A stretch of 20,255 nt of DNA, taken from the NCBI GenBank assembly GCA_027658995.1, contig JAQDQK010000034.1, positions 1-20,255 on the forward strand, given 5' to 3'. The notes under the pieces are model-generated. The model made no database searches. It was not told the origin of the DNA and saw only the letters and a list, made by a program, of their open reading frames with translations. The translations under genes and the position numbers were made by a program. Positions 7,786 through 18,630 of this stretch are shown here, piece after piece (positions within the stretch are counted from its first letter, which is position 1; each line of letters opens with the position of its first letter). This DNA is from Propionibacteriaceae bacterium AM104-82 (lineage in GTDB: Bacteria; Actinomycetota; Actinomycetes; Propionibacteriales; Propionibacteriaceae).

Positions 7786-7947
7786 GAAGTGCAGTGACAG
7801 CATGCGCTAGCCATGCCAACGACTAACCCTCGCAGTCGTGTAGGGGCAGCGTTCACATCCGAGTGCATCGGCCTCCAGCGTGACAAACTCCGGAGCGGGC
7901 TTCCGATAGCCTGTTTTCCATGTCGGCCCCATGAAAGCGGCGCGGTC

Positions 7948-8178
7948 GTGCACAGCAGCGCCCCTGGCAGCGATCTAGCTCGTTTCGAGTCCAGCGTGCA
8001 CAGCATGCTTGATCAGTTTTGTCTCCCGTCTGAACGGCTGTTCGTCCCCGTGGGAGAACGCGTCGCGATGGTCAGCAACATGGGCAACGTGCTTGAGGAA
8101 CTGGCCCCGGGAGTTCGTGCTGAGTCCCACTATGTCTCGAAGATGGTCGCTGCCGCAGCATCCCTAGGGTCACCGTGA
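7948..8178 (+). pseudogene. Truncated 5' fragment of a larger gene
   Basis: From a GTG at 7948 (or an ATG at 8005; the frame is open from 7813) the protein reads as well-formed globular sequence, including LPSERLFVPVGERVAMVSNM and a SHYVSKMVAAAASLG helix, then stops abruptly 53 bp before repeat B. From memory, this stretch resembles the N-terminus of much longer (over 500-residue) uncharacterised proteins found near defence genes, where the helix continues as GLFDAALN. This is recall, not a search. It would then be a gene cut by the recombination or insertion that placed repeat B here. A short intact hypothetical protein is the alternative. Confidence 0.45.
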
Positions 8179-8204
8179 TCGCTCGGCGACACTCTGGTTT
8201 GAAC

Positions 8205-8219
8205 CCTATTCAGAATAGG
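8205..8219. repeat. Small inverted repeat before repeat B
   Basis: CCTATT and AATAGG face each other across a 3-nt CAG loop, between the truncated gene fragment and repeat B. It is short and could be chance, or part of the adjacent palindrome-rich block. Confidence 0.4.
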
Positions 8220-8231
8220 AGGGCAAAAATT

Positions 8232-8480
8232 CAAAGTAGAGCGCGGCTCGACAGACGGGATCGCCCGTAACCCCCTATATGACGCCCAATATGTCGCTCT
8301 ATATAGGGGCTGATGTGACAGTTGCTCTCCCGGTCAGGCTGAGGTACCCGACATATCGGGCCTGATGTGCTGCCCTATATAGGGGGTCATATTTGTCGAG
8401 CCGCGCCCTAGATTGAACAGAATCCCGGTCACTAGATTGAAAAATCATGCCCATATCGGAGGGCCGTTCAATGTAGGTCG
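8232..8480. repeat. Repeat copy B with large palindrome and nested TATAGGGG motifs
   Basis: The left arm (8237-8253) and right arm (8394-8410) form a 17-bp inverted repeat with one mismatch, 140 nt apart. The same arms in copy A (4522-4559) have only a 4-nt loop. The 140-nt interior holds three TATAGGGG-type motifs: one inverted (8271-8280), one at 8301-8309 and one within 8377-8392, plus the self-complementary CCCTATATAGGG. From 8394 to 8480 the sequence matches copy A (66/87). That part has two direct CTAGATTGAA units (8408 and 8432) and an inverted TTCAATGTAG (8467-8476). Possible roles are a recombination site, an inserted miniature element or a structured RNA. Confidence 0.75.
8377..8392. 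repeat. TATAGGGGGTC direct repeat, distal end of the defence cluster
   Basis: ATATAGGGGGTCATAT here matches 15 of 16 bases of 19855-19870 in the same orientation. The two copies lie just outside the two ends of the defence operon, as attL/attR or a target-site duplication would. They may also be shared protein-binding sites. Confidence 0.5.
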
Positions 8481-8527
8481 AGTCGCGCCAACGGTGAGGG
8501 TCGGGACCTCTGACAGAAGTGGGTCTC

Positions 8528-9454
8528 TTAGCTGTCCTCGTACGACCTTTGAATCAGAGGCCTGCCCTTCTCAAAGTCGGCTTGGGTGTGAATCCGGAGC
8601 TCGAGGTCGCCGGTTCCGAAGTGTCCGATGGTGCGCACGTCGCGAGTGAAACCATCCTCTAACTCGACTGTGTCCGGGTTGACCTTCAGGTAGACGAGCA
8701 GGTTGCGGGTCTGAGGATGCACTTCCACGCAGGCGAAGTTCTTCAACCGGCGGAAGGCGAAGTAGTTCTTCAACGTCTTCTTCGTCACATCGTCACCGAG
8801 GGCACTGCAGAAGTCCTCCACCGCGTGATAGAGATCACTGAGTTCGGGATCTGCCTGTTCCAGCAATTCCGTCACCGTCTTCATATACCCCGCGGCACTT
8901 CCGCGTGAGGTCGGAGTCGCCGGCGCTCCCTCACCTGTAGAGGCCTCCACACGAGTACCTGTCATGAGCTCCAAAGCCAACAAGTCACTATCGAAGTCCC
9001 TGTAACGGACGAGCTCAATACTGCGGTTCATTTGCTGAACAGCGTGCTCGTCATACTTCGTGAATCCACTGGCCACGCAGATCAGGCGAGGGTTGCGCCA
9101 ATCAATCGCCTTAGCAGCCTCAGCCCCAAGCTTCTGGAGCACCAGCATCGAGAAGTCGCCACGATGATCCATGAGCCAGTCAAGGTAGAACAACCCTTGG
9201 TTGATGACGTTCTCGTTGATAGCTCGCTTGTACTCGAAGATGACCGGGCTGTAGTTCTCATCGATGCCCAGTGAGTCCATCCGGCCACCATGCCGCACTC
9301 CGGTTGAGAACTCCGTGGCGAGCAGGCGCACGCCGAAGAGCACCTCCATGTTCCGCTCGATCACCTGCTGGAGCGACCGTTCAAGTGCGACGGAAGAACT
9401 GTGGAGTTCGGCTGCAAGACCGTTCTCAATTCTGAATAGCTTCAAGTCAGTCAT
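8528..9454 (-). CDS. PD-(D/E)XK nuclease-like protein with C-terminal DUF5655 domain
   Basis: A 308-residue protein. The N-terminal part resembles NucS/DUF91-type nuclease folds: Asp60 in GGRMDSLGID, then Glu74 and Lys76 in VIFEYKRA, then Asn85-Gln86, a plausible D...ExK active site. After a low-complexity Ser/Thr/Ala-rich linker (about 168-188), residues 190-305 match the DUF5655 pattern (KNYFAFRRLKNFACVEVHP, then LVYLKVNP). The start at 9454 overlaps the stop of a small ORF by 4 nt. It is the last gene of the minus-strand defence cluster. Family members often lie near restriction systems; the function is unproven. The fold call is good; nuclease activity is inference. Confidence 0.75.
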   Translation of the reverse strand: MTDLKLFRIENGLAAELHSSSVALERSLQQVIERNMEVLFGVRLLATEFSTGVRHGGRMDSLGIDENYSPVIFEYKRAINENVINQGLFYLDWLMDHRGDFSMLVLQKLGAEAAKAIDWRNPRLICVASGFTKYDEHAVQQMNRSIELVRYRDFDSDLLALELMTGTRVEASTGEGAPATPTSRGSAAGYMKTVTELLEQADPELSDLYHAVEDFCSALGDDVTKKTLKNYFAFRRLKNFACVEVHPQTRNLLVYLKVNPDTVELEDGFTRDVRTIGHFGTGDLELRIHTQADFEKGRPLIQRSYEDS

Positions 9455-9639
9455 GTGCTAGGACTCCGTCGTTTACTCCACATTTGATGCTCAGTGTTCC
9501 ATTCTGGCGGTGATTGACTTCCTGCGCTGTCGATTCTCCCTTGGGCTAGCGGTGCCAAAGGCACCCAATTCTTCGTGTTCACCTTGGCGAGCTCCTCGCA
9601 GCGAGTGTCATCCACGGTGTGGAACTGCTCGTCGACCAT
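9451..9639 (-). CDS. Possible small ORF between the TIR and DUF5655 genes
   Basis: A 62-codon ORF starting at ATG 9639 and ending with TGA that overlaps the next gene's ATG by 4 nt, the same coupling used elsewhere in the cluster. The frame stays open further upstream to 9792, inside the TIR gene. No Shine-Dalgarno is seen at 9639 and no family is recognised. It fills an otherwise empty 240-bp gap. It may be a genuine small partner, a decayed gene, or coincidence. Confidence 0.35.
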   Translation of the reverse strand: MVDEQFHTVDDTRCEELAKVNTKNWVPLAPLAQGRIDSAGSQSPPEWNTEHQMWSKRRSPST

Positions 9640-9694
9640 TTCGTCAGTGTGGGCTGAGGCGGCGAACTGCGCAGCAGTCTGAAGCGTGCCTGCG

Positions 9695-10573
9695 CTAGCT
9701 GAAGTACTCCGGTGTGTCGGGAACTGGCCGTCCAAGTCGGCTATAGATGCGCGTGATTGTGCTTGTCGGATTGCGGCCCTGGACTTGGCCATTCTCCAGG
9801 TAGATCTGGTCCAGACGGTCCAGCTGCTGTCCTGTGAGCGTCAACCCCTCAAGCTCCAAGAGAGTCCTCCACGCACCGTCGTATGACACTGCGTTGGCCA
9901 GGCGGTCCAGGATCTTGTCGGCGATCGCCTCAGATAGGTCGAAGCGTCTCGCGATCCATTGAGTGATCATCTCGGCAGCAGTCTTAGCGTCGGGGGCGGG
10001 CTTCCACTGCTTGAGGCCTGCGAAAGCTTGTGGAACCGCTGGGATCGCGACAGCGTAGTAGGGCTTCCCGCTGCCTAGTACCCACCCGATCTCCTGTTGA
10101 CACCAGGCACTGTCGTTGACTTCCGGATGGCAGAGCACGGCCAAGGCGTCCATCGTCTTGAGATGGCGTTGAAGTTGGTCAGCCCACTCTTGGTCCTCGA
10201 CCATGGTGTCATGGGCGACGAATCCGTGGATGCCCTTTGTTTCTAGGTGCTGAGCCACTTCGGCGGCAAATCTCTTGTGGACTGCTGAGTGGGTGAGGAA
10301 GAGTTTGAAGGCACCCTCTTCCCACACCGTTTCCGTCGGTTCCTCGGCCTGTGCTGTGCCGTCGTCATTTTCGCCATAGACGATCTCTGCTACTTCGAGT
10401 AGCTGATCATCGTCCAGCCCAACAACCGAGGCCTCTACGGCGACTGTGTCGTCGGGCGACTCGACAATGCTGAGCTTTAGGCTGTCGAACAGGATGCGTG
10501 TGCGGTCTTCGGGCCAGTACTTCAATTCGTCAACGAGGGCCGTGCGCAGTTTGAATCGTTCACGATTCTCCAT
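9695..10573 (-). CDS. TIR-domain protein, probable NADase defence effector
   Basis: A 292-residue protein with three parts: an N-terminal acidic, helical region (1-85), a TIR domain (about 89-180), and a C-terminal helical domain (about 205-285). The TIR domain starts with the FKLFLTHSA strand and includes GFVAHD. It keeps the putative catalytic glutamate in SAWCQQEIGWVLGSG (Glu161), the position that cleaves NAD+ in bacterial TIR effectors and SARM1. The ATG at 10573 was chosen over a TTG at 10576 because AGGAGG lies 6 nt upstream. It follows the DUF3732 ATPase gene by 74 nt. TIR proteins in defence islands usually cause abortive NAD+ loss or make a signal nucleotide. Whether it belongs to the upstream system or stands alone is open. 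Confidence 0.88.
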   Translation of the reverse strand: MENRERFKLRTALVDELKYWPEDRTRILFDSLKLSIVESPDDTVAVEASVVGLDDDQLLEVAEIVYGENDDGTAQAEEPTETVWEEGAFKLFLTHSAVHKRFAAEVAQHLETKGIHGFVAHDTMVEDQEWADQLQRHLKTMDALAVLCHPEVNDSAWCQQEIGWVLGSGKPYYAVAIPAVPQAFAGLKQWKPAPDAKTAAEMITQWIARRFDLSEAIADKILDRLANAVSYDGAWRTLLELEGLTLTGQQLDRLDQIYLENGQVQGRNPTSTITRIYSRLGRPVPDTPEYFS

Positions 10574-10579
10574 CAATAG

Positions 10580-10585
10580 CCTCCT
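10580..10585 (-). promoter_or_regulatory. Ribosome binding site of the TIR gene
   Basis: A perfect AGGAGG on the minus strand, 6 nt before the ATG at 10573. It is much stronger than the coupled starts upstream, so the TIR gene can be translated independently of the ABC-3C genes. Confidence 0.8.
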
Positions 10586-10647
10586 GGGATTCTGGGGGGA
10601 ATTGGGTCATTGCTCCGGCGTGGTGGGTGCCTCTTGTGAAAGTACCC

Positions 10648-12660
10648 TCAAACCGAGGTTGCATCTGAGGGGGTGTCCTCATCTCCCAACGGCTCTGCTA
10701 GCCAGTCGCTAGGGATGAGTTTCACCCCGTGCCTCCACTTGTGACGGACAGCTTCTTGGAACCAAACCTGGGAGAGGTCGGCGTGGTCGAGGACGATTAT
10801 CTGGAAATCAGGTGCAAGCTCGGCTACGACCTTCAGCATCAGGAGGTACATGGACTCGACTGCCTTGGCGTCAGTATCGGTTGCCGGGATGCCTGTTAGC
10901 CGGGCAGCTTCGGAGGGGTAGTAGGCCTGCGTAGGTTGGTCTAGGACCAGGAAGTGCGGGACAGGCCGCTTCTTGCCCACGAAGTGCTTGTGGAGTGCGA
11001 GATGGGCAGCCAAGTGGTAGCCGATCCAGTTCGCCGCGCTACCAACCCGCCACAGTGGAATGGGCCCCTCGCCTGTCTCCACAACGACGGTGAGTTTCGA
11101 CAGGTCGAGACTCACGCCTGTGTCCGAATGCTCCAGTTGTAGGCTCTGCGCGAAGCGGGTTGCGTCCCGACTGACAGCCATGAGGATCGAAAGAAGGCGT
11201 TGCCGCTCATCGAGCTCCTCAACTTCGATTCGGAGGAGCCTTGCAGATTCGGTGAGCCTATCCCGGGTTACACGCAGGCGTGCGATTGCTAGTTCATCGA
11301 CCTGCATGGCCCGCTCGAGCGTTGCGTCGATGCGGCCGCGAACAAAGTCCCTCTTGCCTTCGACGGAGGTGGGGCCGACGGAGCGTTCTGCGGCCTGCAG
11401 TGCAGCTATCGTCTTGTCGATTTGGACGATCTCCCTGCGGAGATCAGTGATCTCCGTGTCCAACTCGTTCAGCGCAGAGGTGCGAATGGGGGGAGTGGCT
11501 TGGACGTCTGCTAGCTCCCTCCGGAGCTGTTGCAGGCGCCGAGCGATCTGGTCGGCAGAAGGATCTGGATTTACAAGCTCGGCCCGACAAAGGGGACAGT
11601 ATGCGTTGCCGTGGCCCGGTACGTCGCCATGGCCCGAAGGCTCACTGGCGGATGGAAGCAGTTCCAGACTCGTCAACCGCCCTGCGTGGATCTCGATCGC
11701 AGTCCGGTATTGGTCTTCGCTGTGCCGCTGCTCCAGCAGTAGTTCTCTGTCGCTCAAGAGCGCACGAAGCTTCCTTTCAGTGTCGTCTCGCTTCTGCCGA
11801 AGCGTGAAGAGCTGATCCTGTTGCTGACCGGTGTTGGCAGCGTCATGAGCCTCGGCGATGCGTGCGTGGCGCAGCAACTCGATCAGGGACCTTGGATCTG
11901 TGATCGACGGGGGTGGTATCAGCCCAACGGCGTGCGCTTCATCAGCCAAGCCGCGAAGCCTAAGCTCGACGCCAGAAGCCGCGTCAGTTGCTGCTTGAAG
12001 CTCACTTTCCACTTTTCCTAGCTCGCGGAGGAGTTCCCTAAGCGCGGAGCGTTTGGCCGCGCCATCGACGGGGATGGCCCCCAAGAAGTAGGGGAGGGTG
12101 TCCTTCAATGCCTGAGCGATTCCTTGGTCGCCCTGTCGGTGGAAGAGCAGGGTTGGATCAGCGATCTCATTCTGGCCCTGCAGGCACAACCAAGTTGCAT
12201 GGCCGAGATGGGGTTGAAGCATCGGACGGCCAGTCGCGCCGGGAGGCGCTACTAGTTCCTCGATTCCGATACGCCTCCCGAGCTGGACTCGTAGCGCATC
12301 GCTGTCGATGTTGACATTGAGGTCCTTGAGGTCAGGTGACGTGAGCGTCTCGTCACCGAACTCCAAGACCGCTTGCTGCGTCGATCCGCGGCCCGGGGCA
12401 GGGGCCGGACGCGCGCTGAAGGCTCTCTCCCCCGGGCCGATCTGCCAGAGCGCTCCGTACCATCCGACGGTCTTGCTGATCGGGCCAACCGGTACACGCA
12501 TTGAGTCGCGGCCGAGGCAATACTCGATGATCGCAACCAGCGCCGATTTCCCTGTCTGAGATTCGCCCGTGATGATGTTCAAAGCACCTGGGTTGAACTC
12601 GACATCACGCCGCTCCCCGTTCATCCCATACAAACTGATACAGATTAGTTGAAGGCTCAT
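10648..12660 (-). CDS. DUF3732 ABC/SMC-like ATPase of an ABC three-component system
   Basis: A 670-residue protein with split ATPase halves around a coiled coil. Walker A is ITGESQTGKSAL (about 30-41), near the N-terminus after SLYGMNGERRDVEF, the typical DUF3732 opening. Two long coiled-coil stretches (about 200-330 and 365-490) flank a CPLC zinc-hook-like motif (355-358), as in Rad50. Walker B is LVLDQPTQAYYP (about 571-582), with Gln following the Asp. The start at 12660 overlaps the middle-component stop by 4 nt (ATGA). In ABC-3C conflict systems such an ATPase is thought to sense nucleic acid or invader structures and, with the middle component, unleash the effector. The DUF3732 call is confident; the mechanism comes from published comparative genomics. 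Confidence 0.88.
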   Translation of the reverse strand: MSLQLICISLYGMNGERRDVEFNPGALNIITGESQTGKSALVAIIEYCLGRDSMRVPVGPISKTVGWYGALWQIGPGERAFSARPAPAPGRGSTQQAVLEFGDETLTSPDLKDLNVNIDSDALRVQLGRRIGIEELVAPPGATGRPMLQPHLGHATWLCLQGQNEIADPTLLFHRQGDQGIAQALKDTLPYFLGAIPVDGAAKRSALRELLRELGKVESELQAATDAASGVELRLRGLADEAHAVGLIPPPSITDPRSLIELLRHARIAEAHDAANTGQQQDQLFTLRQKRDDTERKLRALLSDRELLLEQRHSEDQYRTAIEIHAGRLTSLELLPSASEPSGHGDVPGHGNAYCPLCRAELVNPDPSADQIARRLQQLRRELADVQATPPIRTSALNELDTEITDLRREIVQIDKTIAALQAAERSVGPTSVEGKRDFVRGRIDATLERAMQVDELAIARLRVTRDRLTESARLLRIEVEELDERQRLLSILMAVSRDATRFAQSLQLEHSDTGVSLDLSKLTVVVETGEGPIPLWRVGSAANWIGYHLAAHLALHKHFVGKKRPVPHFLVLDQPTQAYYPSEAARLTGIPATDTDAKAVESMYLLMLKVVAELAPDFQIIVLDHADLSQVWFQEAVRHKWRHGVKLIPSDWLAEPLGDEDTPSDATSV

Positions 12661-13184
12661 GGCCTCACCCCCAAGAGTGCGAATGCGGTGGCTGGATGCT
12701 CCAGTTTGGTGAGCCACTTGCCTACGAACCCCGCCGCTCTGACGATGTCCGCAATGTCACCGACGCGAGCTGGGCTCTGTGGTGCCAGTGCCCCCTCCAA
12801 GTGGCCATCGACGGTGACTGCTAGCGCTCCGTGGGCCAAGCCGAAGCGGACTCCTTCGCTAACCGACGGGACCAAAGACCTTGCCCGCTCGGGAAATCCA
12901 GAAGCGAGGACTGGATGCCTCAACAGCCAAGTGGCCCAATGGGAATTGGTCCGTCGCGGTAGCGCCTCTCTCGTCTCTTTGTGGAGGACGAGCGGTGCAA
13001 CCAGATATGGGTAGGCAAATGGGAGAGGGCGACCGCTGGCTTCTTGGAAAGTTTCGGCGCTTACTGCAACTACCGTCGCAAGCAGCGCGGGATTTAGCAT
13101 TGCTGCAAGTGTGGGTGAGCGATCCTCCCAAGCCATCGATTCTGTGAATTCCCCCGCGGGCCCGGTCCTCGAATCGGAAGTCAC
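12657..13184 (-). CDS. ABC three-component system middle component
   Basis: A 175-residue protein with no catalytic motif, helical, carrying the LNPALLATVV stretch (about 30-39) and the PYLVAPLVLHKETREALP region (about 58-75) seen in three-component ABC system middle components. The start is a GTG at 13184, overlapping the effector's stop (GTGA); an internal ATG at 13136 is an alternative. It sits between the effector and ATPase genes with 4-nt overlaps on both sides, the standard ABC-3C order. Its expected role is to bridge ATPase and effector. The match is from memory of the family and from context. Confidence 0.78.
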   Translation of the reverse strand: MTSDSRTGPAGEFTESMAWEDRSPTLAAMLNPALLATVVAVSAETFQEASGRPLPFAYPYLVAPLVLHKETREALPRRTNSHWATWLLRHPVLASGFPERARSLVPSVSEGVRFGLAHGALAVTVDGHLEGALAPQSPARVGDIADIVRAAGFVGKWLTKLEHPATAFALLGVRP

Positions 13185-14401
13185 GCGGCACCGCCAGAGT
13201 CCGACGCAAGGCCTGGCAACAGCAGTTGCTCAAGCTTCTGTTCAAACTCGGGATGCCACCCCATGCGTCCCCTATCGGCTAGTTCGTGGCGCTTGCCGCG
13301 AGCGTAAAAACTATCTCTGTATCGCTCGCGGACCAGAACGCTGGTCGAGTCCCTGACTTTCCGGAACAACTTCTTGCCGAGGTCTTGCTTCTCAGCATCG
13401 GTTGCGTCATCCGGCAGATCCTCCAGCATGTCGTTGAAGGCTGTCTCCCACTCGAAGATCAGGTTCGCCTCGAATCTTGTCAGCTCAGATAGCCCGATGA
13501 GATCTCGATCGATCCAGTCCGTGGTCTGGGTTACGGCCCTGTGGTAGTCGACAATCGCAGATTGAAGATTATTGCCTCTAACCTTGACCCATTGCAGCTG
13601 GTGAACGAAAGGTCGTTCTAGGTGTAGATCTATCTCTAGCTCATCGACATTCTCGAGTTCAACCAGCGTAGGTAGGTTGTCGCTAGAGAACATTTCCCGG
13701 ATGACGTTGAGTTCTTGACGCACCTCCGATGCACTAATTGGTCCGCGCGTGTTCATGAGTAACGCGAGAGCAACCTTGGCCCACCACTGCCAGACGAGAT
13801 CCAGATAGGTGGCGTCATTCGGCTCGGCGGGAAGCGACACCCACAGGAGCCCCCGAAGTTCGTCCTCTAGATGGCTGATATTGGGCTGGCCGTCAAGGAT
13901 GTGGATCCTAGAGACGAAGCTCAGTCGTTCGGCTGGAGATAGTTCGAGGTAACGTTCCCGGAAGCCCTTGGTGGATTTGTTCGTAGACGTCTTGGCGGCG
14001 CTCTCAAGGAGAGCAGCAGCTTTGGCCTCGTCCCGGCCTCTGTCTGGCTTCAGGTAGGTAGTCGCCGTTCCTTGCTTGGCAAGCGAGGTGGTGACCAGGA
14101 CCAGCAAGGCACCGTCTTGGCTGCTTGGGAGGGAAGTGTCCATCCAGACGCCGAGGGTCCCCCAAAGATCCGGATCGGAATCGGAAAGTCCGTATTGGCG
14201 CCGGGTCGAGTGTTTCACCTGGATCCGTTCTATCGGCCGGCAGCCCCTGTCCCACGAGACATCGTCATGCAGTTCGAGGGTGAGCGTTTGGTCCGGCTTC
14301 TCGCCGCCGCGCCGAATCAGCTCGACCAGAGCCCAATTGACTTGATATTGATAACCTAGGGCGCTCGCAGAAGCACCGTGGACACCTGCACTCCCGAGCA
14401 T
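13181..14401 (-). CDS. ABC-3C effector with Cap4/DUF4297-like nuclease domain
   Basis: A 406-residue protein. The N-terminal domain fits a PD-(D/E)XK DNA nuclease of the DUF4297/Cap4 type: ALGYQYQ (14-20), Glu43 and Asp46-47 in TLELHDDVSW, then QVKH with Gln61 and Lys63. The rest (about 210-400) is helical and matches the C-terminal scaffold of ABC-3C effectors. It should cut DNA when released by its ATPase and middle component. The ATG at 14401 lies 4 nt after the helicase stop. A GTG at 14413, overlapping that stop by 8 nt with GGAGG further upstream, is equally possible. The contact with the helicase gene ties it to the restriction module. Confidence 0.78.
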   Translation of the reverse strand: MLGSAGVHGASASALGYQYQVNWALVELIRRGGEKPDQTLTLELHDDVSWDRGCRPIERIQVKHSTRRQYGLSDSDPDLWGTLGVWMDTSLPSSQDGALLVLVTTSLAKQGTATTYLKPDRGRDEAKAAALLESAAKTSTNKSTKGFRERYLELSPAERLSFVSRIHILDGQPNISHLEDELRGLLWVSLPAEPNDATYLDLVWQWWAKVALALLMNTRGPISASEVRQELNVIREMFSSDNLPTLVELENVDELEIDLHLERPFVHQLQWVKVRGNNLQSAIVDYHRAVTQTTDWIDRDLIGLSELTRFEANLIFEWETAFNDMLEDLPDDATDAEKQDLGKKLFRKVRDSTSVLVRERYRDSFYARGKRHELADRGRMGWHPEFEQKLEQLLLPGLASDSGGAA

Positions 14402-14405
14402 TTTC

Positions 14406-16971
<2,566 letters not shown>

Positions 16972-16979
<8 letters not shown>

Positions 16980-18630
16980 CGTCCGCCTCGTCGACGGCCT
17001 CATCCTGCTCGTCAGTGTGCGCCGCGACCTGAGATTCGATGAAAGCAATCTCGTCAGGGCTCAAGCCGTAGCGCTCGTAGAGAGATTCATCTGTCCACTC
17101 CCGATCCAAGGGGACATCCGGGGCGAACGAGTAGACGTCCTTCGTGGCATGCTGTGTCGACTTCCGCAAGGACACTAGGAACCTTACGAAACGGGTCCGC
17201 AGGTAGCTGGCGTAATTCTCGGCCTCTTCCTGCGTGGAGAATCTTCCGGCGACTAGGTACGTCTCGGTGCACGCAGTGCCTGGTCCGGCAACGATTGGCT
17301 TGGATAGGAACTTGGTCTCGACTGCAGCGCTGGTGCCTTGCACCGCTGTCATGAGGACCTTCCAATCGTCTACCCAATCAGTGTTTGTCTGGATAGCTGA
17401 CCGGTCGATCCAACTGACCCGTCGAGACCCGTAGAGCTGAACGGGCGTGGCGATTCCCTCGGGCGTCTCCTGCCCGTGAAAGAACGTCCGTAGGCCGAAC
17501 GGCTTTCCCGACGAGACTCGCGAACTCAGAGTCTTCTCGCTCCTCGCCTTCACCTTCTCCAGAATCGGCACCGCTTCGTTGCGTCGCACCAACACGTCGT
17601 GGGCGTCTAGGTACCGAGCGGTTGGCGTCCCAACTGGCTGACCGTCCCACATGGTTTGGATGGTGCAGGGACCATCGTGCTCGCGGTCCCAGAGGAAATA
17701 GGACACGCCACCACGGATCTTCACGCCGGGGAAGGCTTCGTACAGCTTGGGGTAGTCGACGATGTTGCGCATTCGGTGGTCTCCGAGCATGCGTTCCCGG
17801 TAGTCGTCGAGCCCCTTGCCACCCGCGAACCAGCGAGACGGTGTGACGAAGGAAGCGAATCGTGGCTGGAGGCTGAGGGCTTTCTCCACGAAAAGTTGGT
17901 AGATGGGGGCGGCCGAGGACCCGTAGCCGCCATCGCTGAGCTGGTATGGAGGGTTGCCGATGATGACGTCGAACTGCATGTGGTCTCCGAATAGCTGTGC
18001 GATGAGGCCTTGTGGATCCTCGGTGTGGATCAGGGCATACGCATGGGTTTCCAGCTCGTCGCCCCGTTGGTAGTCACGTTCGTTCGCTCCGCAGAATGAA
18101 CAGCGTCGATTGATGTAGACCTTGAGTTCCTCACTAGTGACGGGGTCGTAGCGAATCTCAGGCGTTCCGCCTGTCCAGTTGTGTTCGGTTCGCTCGAACC
18201 AGATGTTGCCGTCTTCAGCATCAAAGGATTTGGCGATCGAGTGCTTGGAATTCGCGTACTTCGAGCAGTACACGCTCCGACGGCCCAGCAGTGCGGTGAG
18301 TTCGGTGATGCCGATCCCGAAGACCTGCTTGGTGAGGATGTGATCCACCCGGTCTTCCAGGGTCTGGATTTCAGCGATCAGGCCGTCCGTGAGCCGGCGG
18401 ACGATCTCGCGGAGGAACACCCCGGATTTCACGAATGGATCGAGGAACGTGACGGTGGGGTCTGCCCAGATGTTGGCGCCGTCGTTGGCTTCGGCCCAGG
18501 CCTCTGCCACGAGGTCGAGCATGGCGTTGGCCATCTCGGGTGGGGTGAAGACCTCATCGTTGGAGAGGTTGGCAATGCAGGTCAGAACGTCAGGGTTGTG
18601 GTGCCGGGATCCGAAGCTCACTTGGGTCAT
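16972..18630 (-). CDS. Eco57I-type N6-adenine DNA methyltransferase
   Basis: A 552-residue protein. It has an EVFTPPEM motif (26-33) as in type I-like methylases, a divergent AdoMet motif I (FLDPFVKSGVF, 62-72) where DPACGSG is usual, and the catalytic NPPY motif (226-229, after FDVIIG). A CSFC zinc-finger-like insert (177-180) lies between them. The C-terminal half (about 240-520) resembles target-recognition regions of Eco57I-like enzymes. The acidic tail (EADDE) overlaps the helicase start. The start at 18630 overlaps the short methyltransferase stop by 4 nt (ATGA). It should protect host DNA by adenine methylation, perhaps only together with its neighbour, because motif I is altered. Confidence 0.87.

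Noticed and set aside
8232..8480. CRISPR-like array
   Set aside because: Repeat units are few, irregularly spaced and in both orientations; no regular spacers and no cas genes.
8413..8649. 78-codon plus-strand ORF across repeat B
   Set aside because: It runs through the repeat and antisense to the DUF5655 gene, with no RBS or family features.
9695..9792. Extension of the small ORF into the TIR gene
   Set aside because: It would overlap 98 nt of a well-supported domain in another frame; only the part after the TIR stop is kept, at low confidence.
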